A program made the translations under genes and the position numbers. The notes beneath the pieces are model-generated. The model saw only the letters and a program-made list of their open reading frames with translations. It did not search any database and had not been told where the DNA came from. This document shows positions 1 through 11,547 of a DNA stretch of 64,000 bases, one piece after another; the stretch's first letter is position 1; every line of letters begins with the position of its first letter. The stretch is taken from contig JAUJYN010000017.1 of NCBI GenBank assembly GCA_030737835.1, positions 2,976,001 through 3,040,000 on the forward strand, in the 5' to 3' direction. The DNA is from Acorus gramineus (Eukaryota; Streptophyta; Magnoliopsida; Acorales; Acoraceae).

Positions 1-1287
1 AAGGCGCATAACTAAGATGCGGGGAAACATATATTATAACAACAAGGTTATAATATTCTCTAACGCATGCTTATAAAAATATAATCTCATTTTGATTTAA
101 TTAAATAAACTAAATGGGAAGCATGCATAGATCGGGGCTTTCCAATCAAGGGACATGGTGTCTAGGCATGTATGGGCCTCTATACATGATATATGAGTGC
201 ATATCCCTAGCATACAAGGTCTAATGTGGCATGGTTACATCATATTAATCATGCATACACAGTTTTTCATTTATCACAAGTTAATATACAATTATGGTGC
301 CCCAGGGAAGGGCAATGCACGCCTACGTGCATCGAACGCCTCCCTACTAGGTTGGATTGTCCCACTCACACGGATACCTGGGTCGTTGTGTGACCGTCCG
401 TCAAGACCTGCAAGACATGGGCATTCCATATGGTGAGTAAACGATACAGATACATACGAAATTTACTAGAAATACCCAATACTCGGACAAGTATGCATAC
501 GGACTCGCATGCATGCGAGCACGCACGTACACACGCGAGTCTGAGTGCCCCGACACCATCCCGAACCCCCGGGCAGCCATACGCATGGCCCCCGCACGCG
601 CATGCACGCCTGCGCCCCTGGCGCACTGCCGCGCCCCTGCCCGCCGCCCAGATGCGCTGCCGCGGGCACCCGCGTGCACCGCGCGTCCAGCCCAGCGCGT
701 ACCCGCGCGCACTGTGCCCCCGCGCAGCACCCCGCGCACACGCCCGCGCGTCTGCGCGTACGCGCACGCGCCCGCCAGCGCGCTTGTCTGCGCGCACTGA
801 TGCGTGCGCGCCCGAGCCCCTTCCACCCCTCCTCAGCCCACCCACACCCCCTACCACCTATGCAAAGCATGCATAACCATTTAAACACCCTAATCAATCA
901 TCTAAACAAGCTAAGGGAGGAGGAAGACTTACCAACAAGGAGGGAAAGGAAAAGGGAGGAAGCTCGGGTGCCCTTTGCGCACCAAACCGCCACAACCGCC
1001 ACCACCAAGACCACCACCACCTCAGCCACTCTCAAGGCCTAAAAATGGCTGAAAACAGAGGTGGGGGAAGCCATGAGAGGGAGGTAGAGAAAGGGGAAAT
1101 CAAAACAAAAACCATACAAAGGTAGATCACACACATACCTTTCTTTTTCCCTTCTAGGGTTTTCTTTTTCTTCTCCTCCTACTACCTCTAATGGGAGAAA
1201 TAAAGAAGAGGGGATGAGATGGAGTGTGTGAGAGAGATGGAGAAGAGAAGAGAAGAGGAGAGAAGGGGGGACGCCCACTAATAGGGC

Positions 1288-1318
1288 CACACACACACAC
1301 ACACACACACTCACACAC
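1288..1318. repeat. (AC)n microsatellite
   Basis: A CA dinucleotide run with one interruption lies between the U3 W-box array and the polypurine part of LTR T. Runs at the same relative place occur in other copies (8258-8275, 27841-27887, 38501-38526), so the microsatellite is a hypervariable part of the LTR and not a later insertion. Confidence 0.8.
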
Positions 1319-1342
1319 TTGGAACAATTTGTGTTGGTGGGG

Positions 1343-1471
1343 ATTGACTTTGAGTCAACCCAACCACACAAAAAAATAAAACCATTTGACCAAGTCAATG
1401 GTCAAAATTGACTTGGTCAAAGTCTTCTTTGACTTGGTCAAGTCCCCCCTTTGACATTCCCACTCGGTCAA
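1343..1471. promoter_or_regulatory. W-box array in U3 of LTR T
   Basis: Eleven TTGAC cores on the two strands fall in about 130 bases; ten are TTGAC[C/T], the binding site of plant WRKY factors. Equivalent arrays lie in the U3 of LTRs Y (5054-5158), Z (8096-8222), W (11799-11903), A (27685-27810 and 38344-38469), D (33622-33725) and C (55485-55588 and 63418-63522). The sites are seen directly; that WRKY proteins bind them here is inference. Confidence 0.6.
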
Positions 1472-1719
1472 AACCCGGATACGATTCGGAACTGCCAAAT
1501 TCTAAAACGTTACCGGAATTCGATGAAATTTTCGTGAGTGGTTCGAAATGGCACCAGGACACATAATGTGTAGTTAGATTTTCAATCGGAGTTCTCGAGC
1601 TCATGCAGATAGCTAAAAGTCCAAAATTTTAGCGGTTCCGATCGAAAAAGAAAAAGTTGGAAAACTGCCAGAAATGTCCCAAAGGTGACCAAAAGGCTAA
1701 AAGTGACACATATATAACA

Positions 1720-2290
1720 CTATCAAGAGTTGGGTAGTCTTTGTTTGAAGTACTCACCCCTTTTGATGCCCTTGCCTTGCAAATCTCGTCGGTTGGATGC
1801 GCAAGGACCCGGGTATCGGTGAGTGGTTCGATCCAACCCTTCGGGAAGCGTTGGATGCACGTAGTCATGCATCGCGCATTCGTTGGGCACCCTGATTATA
1901 CTACCTATTTAAATAAGTAGTATGGTGATGTCTAACCCAAAATATGATAGATATTTGCATGCTAGGTTTGTATAGCTCGTATATTGCATAGAACTCCAGT
2001 TCTACCATATAAGCTTATGTATTGTATTCATGTATGAATAATTGTGTTTTCATGTGCCCTTCTTGTTTGGGCATGTATTTTCGTATGAGTCTTATGGTTG
2101 TATAGAATATGGCATGCCTTAGGTAGTTCCTATGAGTAATACATATTAATTGTAATATCCAGCATGTTTAAGCCTAGGTTAACAACTGGGTTTGCATTTA
2201 ATATTCCCTGATCATAAGATTTGAGGGCGTGGTGTAGTTGTTGCACCCATGCTAATGGGGCAAAGCTATGACCAACTTAATGAGATGATG
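1720..2290 (+). mobile_element. LTR U, fragment 1 (forward host LTR)
   Basis: Oldest layer of the left half. This piece holds the middle of a forward LTR: a splice-like CTTGCAA at 1777-1783 (the usual CTTGCAG with G to A), the 36-base cassette at 1784-1819, GGTGAGTGG after it, then AT-rich sequence with a CATGCTAATGGGGCAAAGCTATG motif that occurs inverted inside X near 6817-6843. It is interrupted by T at 1719 and by X at 2290; the last five bases TGATG (2286-2290) are the left target duplication of X. The LTR resumes at 11209. Confidence 0.75.
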
Positions 2291-2650
2291 TGTCACGCCC
2301 CAGGGCGGCCGTCCCCGAGACGTGGCAATAATAAAATATCAGCTATCAATACCTGAAGTCAATAAAGACTCCAACAACAACACACAGGTGGCAAAGCAAG
2401 GATAATGATAACTGACTGAAAAGCGAAAGCATAATATATAAACAATGTCTGTAAACCAAAAACATTATTACAGACTCGAATACACAATCACTGTCCTGTG
2501 AGAGCCAAGTCTAGACCAAAGAAAATACAACCTGTGCCACATGCACGATTTACAATACATACAATGACTCTAGGACTGCTGACAGCCTCGCACTCGCCAC
2601 CCGCCGGAAGAACGCTCCACGTCCATAAGACCATGCCACAGGAAAGCTCC

Positions 2651-5406
2651 TGTCACGACCCAGGGCGGCCGTCCCCGGGACGCGGCAAGTGTATATATGA
2701 TATCAGCAGTCTATACAAGAGGTCAATAATATACTCAGAACAATATCAACAATGACAACACAGACAACAAGGAGGCTGACATGATATACACAAATAGCGG
2801 AAGCTAAAAGACTGAATCTGTAATTCAAAGACATATTACAGACTCGATACATAATCAACTGTCCTGTGAGAGCCAATATATACAACGACATCCAAATATA
2901 ATACAAACAAGTGCCCAAGCACGGAATACAATACATACAAGCAAAAAAGGGGGGGATGCTGAATGGCCTCACACACGAAGAACGTGACGCTGCTCCGCTA
3001 CTGCTGACATGCCTTGGGGAGCTCCTCCTGCTGATCCGACTCAGATATCACTGGAGAAAAATATATGCGAGGGGTGAGCCACACGCTCAGTGAATAGCAC
3101 AACCCATGCATCACAATTCATATTAACCTCAAATCATTTATAGCCTCTAAGTGGCAACAACTACACAAACCAGTGGGTCGCTCATCGCCAACCCACTACA
3201 CCCTCACCCCCACCCTCAAACTGGTGACATGGTCTTTTGGGACTGACTAGGCTGTTAATCACCCTTGGTCCACCGATAGTCCCTCCTCCAATCCGTAGCT
3301 CACCTGGTCTACTCCCACGATTCAGCACAGTTCAAAACCAAATCAGGAGGTGCCTACTGATGGGAGCCCTCTGTCAGGACGGCCTGTCTAACGCTGAGGA
3401 GTCCCTACACGGATCCAACGAAGGGAAGAGAAACAGCCTACCCACACGGATACGATCCACTTGGATCCGCCGACATCGATCTCAACTCTATAATGTCATG
3501 AATTCTTCAGAATTCCTCCAGGGCGCATAACTAAGATGCGGAGAAGCATATATTATAACCACAAGGTTATAATATTCTCTAAGGCATGCTAATTACAAAA
3601 CTCACATTTGATTTAATCAAATTAAACTAGGTGGGAGACATGCACAGATCGGGGCAAGGTGTCTAGGCATGCATGGGCTTCTATACATGATGTAAGGGTG
3701 CATAAACCTAGCATACAAATCTAAGGTGGCATGGATACATCATATTAATCAATATAAGGGTGCATATCCCTAGCATGCAAGTCTAAGGTGGCATGGATAC
3801 AACAAAATATTCATGCAAGGCATAGTTTACATTCAACACTAGCTAATATGCAACTATGGTGCCTCAGGGGAGGGCAATGCACGCCTACGTACATCGAACG
3901 CCTCCCAACTAGGTTGGATTGTCCCACTCACCAATCCCCGGGTTGTCGCATGACCGCTCGTCGAGATCTGCAAGACATGGGAATCAAAATGGTGAGTATA
4001 ATACACAAATAAGCCAAAAATATGATAGAAATACCCAACACTCGGACAAGCATGCATACGGCCCGTACGCACGTGAGTCCGAGTGCCCCGACACACTCCC
4101 GCACCGCCGGGCAGCCATGCGCACGGCCACCCGCACGCACACGCACGGGTGCGCACGCACGCACCCCCGCGCCCCGGGCGCACTGCCGCGCCCTAGCCCG
4201 AGCACCAAGGCGTGCTGCCGCGCCCCTGCCCGCACGCCCAGACACGCCGCTCCCGCGCGTCCAGCCCCGGGTGCACCCGCGCGCACTGCTCCCCAGCGCA
4301 GCACATCGCGCGCACACCCGCACGCACTGCGCCCCAGCGCAATACCCCCGCACTCACTGCGCCCCCTGCGCAGCACCCGCTCACCCGCCCGCGCGTACGC
4401 GCGCACGCCCGTCAGCGCGCCCGACTGCGCGCCTGCGCCTGCCTACGCTTACCTGCGCGCACAGGCTCGCGCGCACGCGCGCGGATGGCCCCGCACGCAC
4501 GCCCGAGCCACTCCCACACCCCCCACCGCCCCCCCCCCAACCCCCTAACCACCATGCATGCCATGCATACTCATATGCAACCCTAAACAAGCATCTACAC
4601 AAGAAAAAGGAAGGAAGAAAGCTTACCCAAAGGAGGAAAGACAAAGGGGGAAAACGGGTGCCCTTCGCGCACCGATTCGCCACCACCAAGACCACCACCA
4701 CCAAGCTCTCAACTCAGCCTAAGAGGGGCTGAAAACAGAGGAGAAGAGGGTCCATAAGAGGAGGAAAAACAAAGGGAAATGAAGATCCAAGACCATAGGA
4801 AGATAGATCGGGTCCTCACCTTCCTTTTCTCCTTCTATGGATTTCTTGTTCTTCCACTCTAGCTAGATCATAAAGGGGATTTAAAGAGAGGGAGAGAGAG
4901 AGAGAGAGCTTAAAATGGAGAAGATGATGAATAGGGGGGACTATTTGTGGGCGTGGACCTCCTTAAGTCACACACACACACCACACACACTCACCACTTA
5001 CACTAAGGGCTAATTAATTAGGTTAAGCTAGGTTAGGTTAGGTTTAGGTGATCTTTGACCCTAGTCAACCCAACCACACTAAAAACCAAAACCCATTGAC
5101 CAAGTCAAGGGTCAACTTTGACCAAGTCAAGTCTCTCAATGACTTTTTGCTTGGTCAAAACCCGGATACGATTTGGAACTGTGAAATTCTGAAATGTTAC
5201 CGGAATTCGATGAAATTTTCGTGAGTGGCTTGAAATGGCACCAGGACACATAATATGCAGTTAGATTTTCAATCGGAGTCCTCAAACTCAGGATGATAGC
5301 TAAAAGTCCAAAATTTTAGCGGTTCTGATCGAAAAAAGAAAAAGTTAAAAAACTGCCAGAATGCTCCAATGGTGACCAAAAGGCTAAAAGTGACACATAT
5401 ATAACA
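2651..5406 (-). mobile_element. Solo LTR Y nested in X
   Basis: A 2756-bp reverse LTR from TGTCACGACCCAGGG to CACATATATAACA. AGCTCC precedes it (2645-2650) and follows it (5407-5412), so the target repeat is 5 or 6 bp. On removal, X reads across as in the uninterrupted copy X2 near 42050. Internal landmarks: 36-base cassette 3932-3967, GC-rich block about 4080-4545, W-box array 5054-5158. No internal coding region or primer site adjoins it, so it is a solo LTR left by LTR-LTR recombination. Confidence 0.92.
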
Positions 5407-5911
5407 AGCTCCACGCCCAACACTGCCCCTGAAAAGAAACAGTATGCGAGGGGTGAGCTACAAGCTCAGTGAGTGGCTGGAAACCAATCACCATACAACA
5501 GTTCAATACATAAACAATTCCCTTTCAAGGAAAACATGGGTGGAAACCCATGGATAACAGGGTCACGCGGCAGCGCGACCAACCTCACCCTCACCCTCAC
5601 TCCCGGAGGAAGACTCTTGGGACTTTTGGGGAGAGACCATACCGTTGGTCGAGGAGACCCGAGATTACTGGTCTACACAACACTACTGGAACATCTACAT
5701 CGGGATTATTGCCCAACGATGTCTTTGAACATCGATACACAACCGGACCCAACAACTATGGGAACGGACGAACAACGAATGGGTCACGCGGCGATGTGTC
5801 TTCACCTCATCCTCACCCTCACCCCTTAGAGGTGACATAGGACTTTTGGAAGAGACTTAGACTGCTCTACACCCTTGGTCCACCGGTAGCCCTTTCCCCC
5901 GCGTAGCCTCT

Positions 5912-6240
5912 ACCTGGTATACTCCCACGATCAATACGCTTCCGAACGCATCGGTGGTACCTACGGATGGGAGCCCTCTGTCAGGACAGCTTTCCCAACG
6001 CCGGGGAGTTCCTACATCGGATCCAACGAAGGGGAGAACGATTCCACGCTCGCAATATCATTCGTTAGCCCTCTCCCGGGTAGCCTCTACCTGGTATACT
6101 CCCACGATCAGTACGCTCCCGAATGCATTGGTGGTACCTACGGATGGGAGCCCTCTGTCAGGACAGCTACAACCCGGGCCTCTTCAACACAGACGACATT
6201 GGGAGTAAACATTCCATGTTCGCAAAGTGAACCCAATGGA
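5912..6240 (-). repeat. Tandem duplication inside LTR X
   Basis: Two copies of a segment beginning GTAGCCTCTACCTGGTATAC start at 5912 and 6080, a period of about 168 bases. X2 has three copies of the same unit (42544, 42719, 42920). The change in copy number between two LTRs of one subfamily points to local unequal exchange or replication slippage. Confidence 0.7.
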
Positions 6241-8623
6241 AAAACACTACACTCGATAATCACATATCGATGATAGCGAACACTATTGTACTCCCACACG
6301 GTTGCGTCGCTCGGACACAGGGGGGTGTCACGCCCCAACTACCGGCTTAACAATCCGATAAGATAATGAATTCTTCTGAATTCCAAACGAGTGCATCGCT
6401 CAGATGCACAGGGCGATTACATCGCTAGCGCTCTAACTAATAAGGTACAACCCTACAGCGGCTTATACCCACGCCTATTCCAGATAGGCCTATCAGTTTT
6501 TAACATGCGCATATAAATATATCCTGCTATGTGCATGAACCATATGCACAATCATCTAATAATTATAGGGACACTCCTAACATGGATTTACATCATAATA
6601 AATCATACAACATGCATACATGGTCATTAATCACAAGGCCTAACTTAAGCATGCGTTGGATATCGCCAACTTAAAAGAAAGGGTCAAGCGCGATCTCGCG
6701 CATTAACAGGTGCATGCCAATATTCCAAACGAACCTGAGTCGAGTAGAAAATCGCATCTACTTACTCAGTTCGTTCAGAGGGAGAGGGTGAGAGAGATCA
6801 TCATCTCATGAAGCTGGTCATAGCTTTGCCCCATTAGCATGGGCGCAACAGCTATACCACGCCCTCGAGTCTTATCGCAAGGGAATATTAGGCAGGTGCC
6901 CGTTATTAACCCAGACTTAATCATACTGTATATTCCCATTAATATGGTGGGAGTAGTATTACAATACTACCTAAGACATGCCATATTCTATACATCCATA
7001 CACATTTACAACATACATGCCCATACTAGAGGGCGCATGCAACACAATCATTCATACATGGATACAATACATGTATATAAGCCTAGCATACAAGATACCT
7101 ACATATTATAGCTTAAGCATGGCCATACTACTTATCTACACAAGTAGTATAGTTAGGGGGGGCCCATCGATGCGCGACGCGCGACTACGCGCGTCGAGCG
7201 CATCCCGAGAGGGGGGGGGGGATTGGATCGAACCACTCACCATTACCCGGGACCTCGCGCATCCCATCCGACGAGATCTACAGGGTAGGGGCATCAAATT
7301 TGGTGAGTAACATCACAATTTAACACTTAGAAATCATTAGAAATACCAAAGACTTAGACATGCACGCATACGGGCTCGCACGCATGCGAGCACGTGCGTA
7401 TGCACGCATGCCCGGGTGCCCCAGCACCTACCCGAGACCATGGGCAGCCCCACGCATGCCCTAGCATGCGCACGCACGCGGGCGCGCGCACTCGCGCGCA
7501 CGCCCCACGCGCACCCCCACTCGCGCCAGCGCCCACGCGCACCCGCGCGCCCACTCTGCGCGCACCCTTTGCGCCTGCCAGCGCCCTCCTGCGCGCGCAC
7601 GCACGCAGACAGCCCCCTGCGCGTGCCCAGCATTCCCCAACCCTCATTTAACCCCTTTTAACCCCTCCCCCACACTTCTCACTCATCCTAAACCAATCAT
7701 CTAGCATGCATGACCTCCCAACAACCCCTTAAGCCATGAAAACCAAGAAAAGAAGGGGAAGAGCTCACCTTGGGAGGGGGAATAAAAGGGGGAGATTCGG
7801 GGGCCCTCGATGCACCCGCGACCACCTCAACCACCACCACCACTGTTATATATGTGTCACTTTTAGCCTTTTGGTCACCTTTGGGACATTTCTGGCAGTT
7901 TTTCAAATTTTCTTTTTTTTTTTCGATCAAAACTGCTAAAATTTTAGACTTTTAGCTATCTGCATGAGCTTGAGAACTCTGATTGAAAATCTTACTGCAC
8001 ATTATGTGTCCTGGTGCAATTTCAAACCACCCACGAAAATTTCATCGAATTCCGGAAACATTTAGAATTTGGCAGTTCCGAATCGTATCCGGGTTTTGAC
8101 CAAGTGGGAATCTCAAAGGGAGACTTGACCTAGTCAAAGAGGACTTTGACCAAGTCAAGTTTGACCATTGACTTGGCCAAATGGTTTTGTTTGTTTGTGT
8201 GGTTGGGTTGACTCAAGGTCAAACCTCACCAAAAACCCTTTTTGCCATACGTGTGTGAGTGTGTGTGTGTGTGTGAGCCCCATGTAGGCGTCCCCTTCAT
8301 CTTCTCTTCTCTTCTCTTCTTCTCTCTCTCACACACAAAACTCCACCTCTTCCTCTTCTCTCTTTTTCTTCCATTAGAGCTAGTAGAAGAAGATGAAATA
8401 GAAGGCCATTGAAGGGAAAAAGAAAGGTAGGGTTTGGATCTGCCTCTCCATGGTTTTTGTTTTGGATTTCCTCCTTGTTTACCTCCCTCTCATGGCTTTC
8501 CTTTCCCCCCTGTTTTCAGCCATTTTTAGGGCTGAGAGTGGTCTTGGTGGTGGTGGTCTTGGTGGTGGCGATTTGGTGCGCAAAGGGCACCCGAGTTCCT
8601 CCCTTTGTTCTTCCTCTCTTTGG

Positions 8624-9198
8624 GTAAGCCTTCCTCCTCCCTATGCTTGTTTAGATGCTTGTTTAGGGTGTGTAAATGGTTATGCATGCATGCATGGGTG
8701 TTAGGGGGGTGAGGGTGGGCTGAGGAGGGGGTGGAAAGGGCTCGGGCGCGCGTGCGGAGTCATCCGCGCGCGTGCGCGCGTAGTCAGGCGCTGGCGCGCG
8801 CAGACGGGCGCGCTGGCGGGCGTGCGCGCGTACGCGTAGACGGGAGGGCGTGCGCGCGGGGTGCTGCGCGGGCGCGCAGTGCACGCAGGTACACGCTGGC
8901 TGGGCGCGCAGTGACCGCGGGTGCGCGCGACCGTGCGCGCGCGCGTGGCGGCGCGTCTGGGCGCGCGGGCAGGCGCCTGGGGCGCAGGGGCGCGTGCGGG
9001 CGTGCGCATTAGTGCGTGCGCGTGTGGGGGGCCGTGCGTATGGTTGCCCGTGGGTTCGGGAGGGTGTCGGGGCACTCGGACTCGCGTGCGTGCGCCGTGC
9101 GGCCCGTATGCATGCTTGTCCGAGTGTTGGGTATTTCTAGTAAATTTCTTATGTATTTGTGTAGTTTACTCACCATATTGAATGCCCCTGTCTTGCAG
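8624..9198 (+). other. Putative LTR leader intron 1 (Z copy)
   Basis: The stretch opens with GTAAGCC after TTTG and closes with CCCCTGTCTTGCAG, good matches to plant 5' and 3' splice sites. It contains the GC-rich block. The same pair brackets the GC block in the other LTR copies and in the divergent X-type (GTAAG near 49282, CTTGCAG at 49786-49792). Splicing is inferred from conserved sites only. Confidence 0.4.
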
Positions 9199-9234
9199 AT
9201 CTTGACGGACGGTCACGCGAAGACCCGAATTTTG
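9199..9234 (+). other. 36-base cassette, putative micro-exon (Z copy)
   Basis: This 36-base stretch starts ATCTTGACGG directly after CTTGCAG and ends at GGTGAGT, a second donor-like site. The same length is kept in Y (3932-3967), U (1784-1819), W (12938-12973), V (14861-14896, 21169-21204), A (28879-28914, 39419-39454), D (32327-32362) and C (54168-54203, 62235-62270); X-type copies have 37 to 39. Constant length in otherwise indel-rich LTRs is the main evidence. Confidence 0.4.
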
Positions 9235-11208
9235 GTGAGTGGGACAATCCAACCCAGTAGGGAGGCGTTCGATGCACGTAGGCGTGCATTGCCCTCCCCT
9301 GGGGCACCATAATTGCATATTAGCTAGTGATAATGTAAAACTGTGCATGCATGATTAATATGATGTATCCATGCCACCTTAGACTTGTATGCTAAGGATA
9401 TGCACCCATACATCACGTATAGAGGCCTATGCATGCCTAGACACCATACCCCGAACTATGTATGTTTCCCATCTAGTTTAATCTAATTAAATAAAAATGA
9501 GAGCATATAGTTATAAGCATGCCTTAGAGAATATTATAACCTTGTTGTTATAATATATGTTTCCCCGCATCTTAGTTATGCGCCCTGGAAGAATTCTTGG
9601 GAATTCATGACATTAGTAGCATTACAAATCGGTGTCGATGGATCCAAGAGGATCGTATCCGTGTGAGTAGGCTGTCTTCTCCTTTTGGTTGGATCCGATG
9701 TAGGAACTCCCCGGCGTTGGCTGACCTGACAGAGGGCTCCCGTCCGTAGGTACCTCCGATGCGTCGGACAGTACTGATAGTGGGAGTATACCAGGTGGAG
9801 GCTACGAGGGTGGGAGAGGCTACCGGGTGGACCAGGGGTGGAGAGCGGTCTAGTATGCCCCAAGAGGCCCATGTCACCCCCCGGAAAGGGTGAGGGTGAG
9901 GGGGGGGGGGTGGGTTGGCGATGAAACGACCCACTAGAATGTGTAATTGCTCCCGTGTTAGGGGCTATAAATTATATGAGGTTAATATGAATTGTGATGC
10001 ATGGGTTGTGCTATTCACTGAGCGTGTGGCTCACCCCTCGCATATATTTTTCTCCAGTTATATCTGAGTCGGATCTGAAGGAGGAGCTCCCCGAGGCACA
10101 TCAGCAGTAGCGGAGCAGCGTCACGTTCTGCGAGTGAGAGGCCATCAGCATCCCCTTCTTGATTGTATGTATTGTATTCCGTGCTTGGGCACATACTTGT
10201 ATTTGGATGTCATTGTGTATATTGGCTCTCACAGGACAGTTGATTATGTATCAGGTCTGTAATATGTCTTTGAATTACAGACTCAGTCGTTTAAGCTTCC
10301 GCTATTTGTATATATTATGTCAGCTACCTTATTGTCTGTGTTGTCATTTCGATGTTGTTTAGAGTATTTTATTGATCTCTTGTACAGACTGCTGATATTA
10401 TATATATTTGCCACGTATCGGGGACGGCCGCCCTGGGGCGTGACAACCTCAACCACCACCACCTCCACAGCCCTCCCCATGCCTCCTTTGGCTGCAAAAT
10501 CAGGGGGGGGGGGGGGGAAGTTCATGAAAAGGTGCTTGAGAGAGGGGAGATCAACAACTACAACAACACTTACACAAAACTTTTCTCTTCCTCCTTCACC
10601 TTCTCCTTCTCTTCTCTTTGAGGAATTTACACAAACACATGGGGAGAGTGAAAAGAGAGAAGAGAGAGCCAAGAAAAGTTGACGTGGGGAGTGGGAGAGA
10701 GAGAGGGAGATATTTTTGGGCACATAAATATCCAAAAGAGGGATCCAAATGACCAATTCATCCTTGACTAGAAATTCTGTACATGCTTCACTAGAACAGC
10801 CATAACTTCCTCAATATAGCTCCGAATTGCACAATTCAAAGTCCGTTGGAAAGCCAAGACGATTATCTACAACTTTAATGTTTATGCCAAGATCAAATAA
10901 TCTCTCCGAATATTCCGAAATGTGAAATAAACATTGAACAGGGCTGCTGCCAGAATTTTTCATCCCCGGGGTATACTTGGAAAAATACCCATAACTTTTA
11001 CTACATGAATCCAGTTGATCTAATTCCACTTTTGTACGAAAGCTAACTCAAAACTGAGCATCTCATAATAAAATCATATTTAAACCTCTTCATCTTGGAT
11101 TTTAACAAAATTAAATCCAAATACCAAATCGGAAATACATAACTTCTAGGAGGAAAATTATGTAGTCAAATTTTTAATCAGAGCGCTCCAAATGACACAT
11201 GCATAACA

Positions 11209-11547
11209 TGATGAGCTCTCTCTCGTCCTCTCTCTTTGTACGAACTGGGTAAGTAGATGCGGTTCCTACTTGACTCAAGTTCGTTTGGGAATATTGGCAT
11301 AAACCTATTAGTGCGCGAGATCGCGTTTGACCCTTCCTTTTTTTAGTTGGTGATATCCAACGCATGTTAGAGTATATTTTGTATGTTTATATGATTAGTG
11401 CCCTCATATGCATGTGTAGTTAGGCCTTGCCTTGTATGTATGTTGCATGATGTGTTGTTTATGCCATATACTCATGTTAGGGAGAACCCCCTATAGTTAA
11501 TCATATGTTATTGTGCATGTGGATCAAGTTCCTTCGGTGATATAATT
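11209..11547 (+). mobile_element. LTR U, fragment 2
   Basis: Continuation of the forward host LTR after X. It begins with the right TGATG duplication of X and ends with TAATT (11543-11547), the left duplication of W. It holds a CT-rich run and a CAAGTTCGTTTGGGAATATT stretch whose inverse occurs in X near 6720-6755, supporting that U and X are related LTRs in opposite orientation. Confidence 0.75.

Larger units (their letters stand above)
1..1719 (-). mobile_element. LTR T, Tekay-type, 5' part outside window
   Basis: Reverse-oriented Tekay-type LTR that enters from the left edge and ends with GTGACACATATATAACA at 1719, the reverse complement of the family start. It matches the inner parts of the complete reverse LTRs Y and C: the GCGCATAACTAAGATGCGG block at the left edge, a GC-rich block at about 500-830, a CTGCAAGAC splice-like site near 410, and an A-rich U3 end. 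The base run CTATC follows at 1720 and is the expected right copy of its target duplication, but the left copy is off-window, so solo LTR versus full element cannot be decided. It interrupts the older LTR U. Confidence 0.85.
7844..10445 (+). mobile_element. Solo LTR Z nested in X
   Basis: A 2602-bp forward LTR from TGTTATATATGTGTCAC to GGCCGCCCTGGGGCGTGACA. X continues on both sides (Pro/His-codon-like CCACCA run), showing nesting. The flanks do not show a simple 5-bp duplication: an 18-base direct repeat beginning ACCTCAACC (7824-7841 and 10446-10463) flanks it in a simple-repeat setting. Landmarks: W-boxes 8096-8222, donor-like GTAAG at 8624, GC-rich block about 8730-9080, cassette 9199-9234, second acceptor-like TTTTTCTCCAG ending 10057. 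Its last bases are followed by X sequence and not by a primer site, so it is solo. Confidence 0.88.
2291..11208 (-). mobile_element. Solo LTR X (X-type), split by Y and Z
   Basis: Starts with TGTCACGCCCCAGGGCGGCC at 2291 and ends with GACACATGCATAACA at 11208. TGATG flanks it on both sides (2286-2290 and 11209-11213), a 5-bp target duplication, so it is a complete solo LTR. Removing Y (2651-5406) and Z (7844-10445) leaves about 3.56 kb. It belongs to a subfamily distinct from A and C: its 3' U3 end resembles X2 and X3, it carries two tandem copies of a promoter-distal segment (from about 5912 and 6080), and its splice-like cassette is 37 bases (7241-7277) with a weakened acceptor. GC-rich block about 7350-7640. 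It sits head-to-head in U, a related LTR. Confidence 0.9.
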
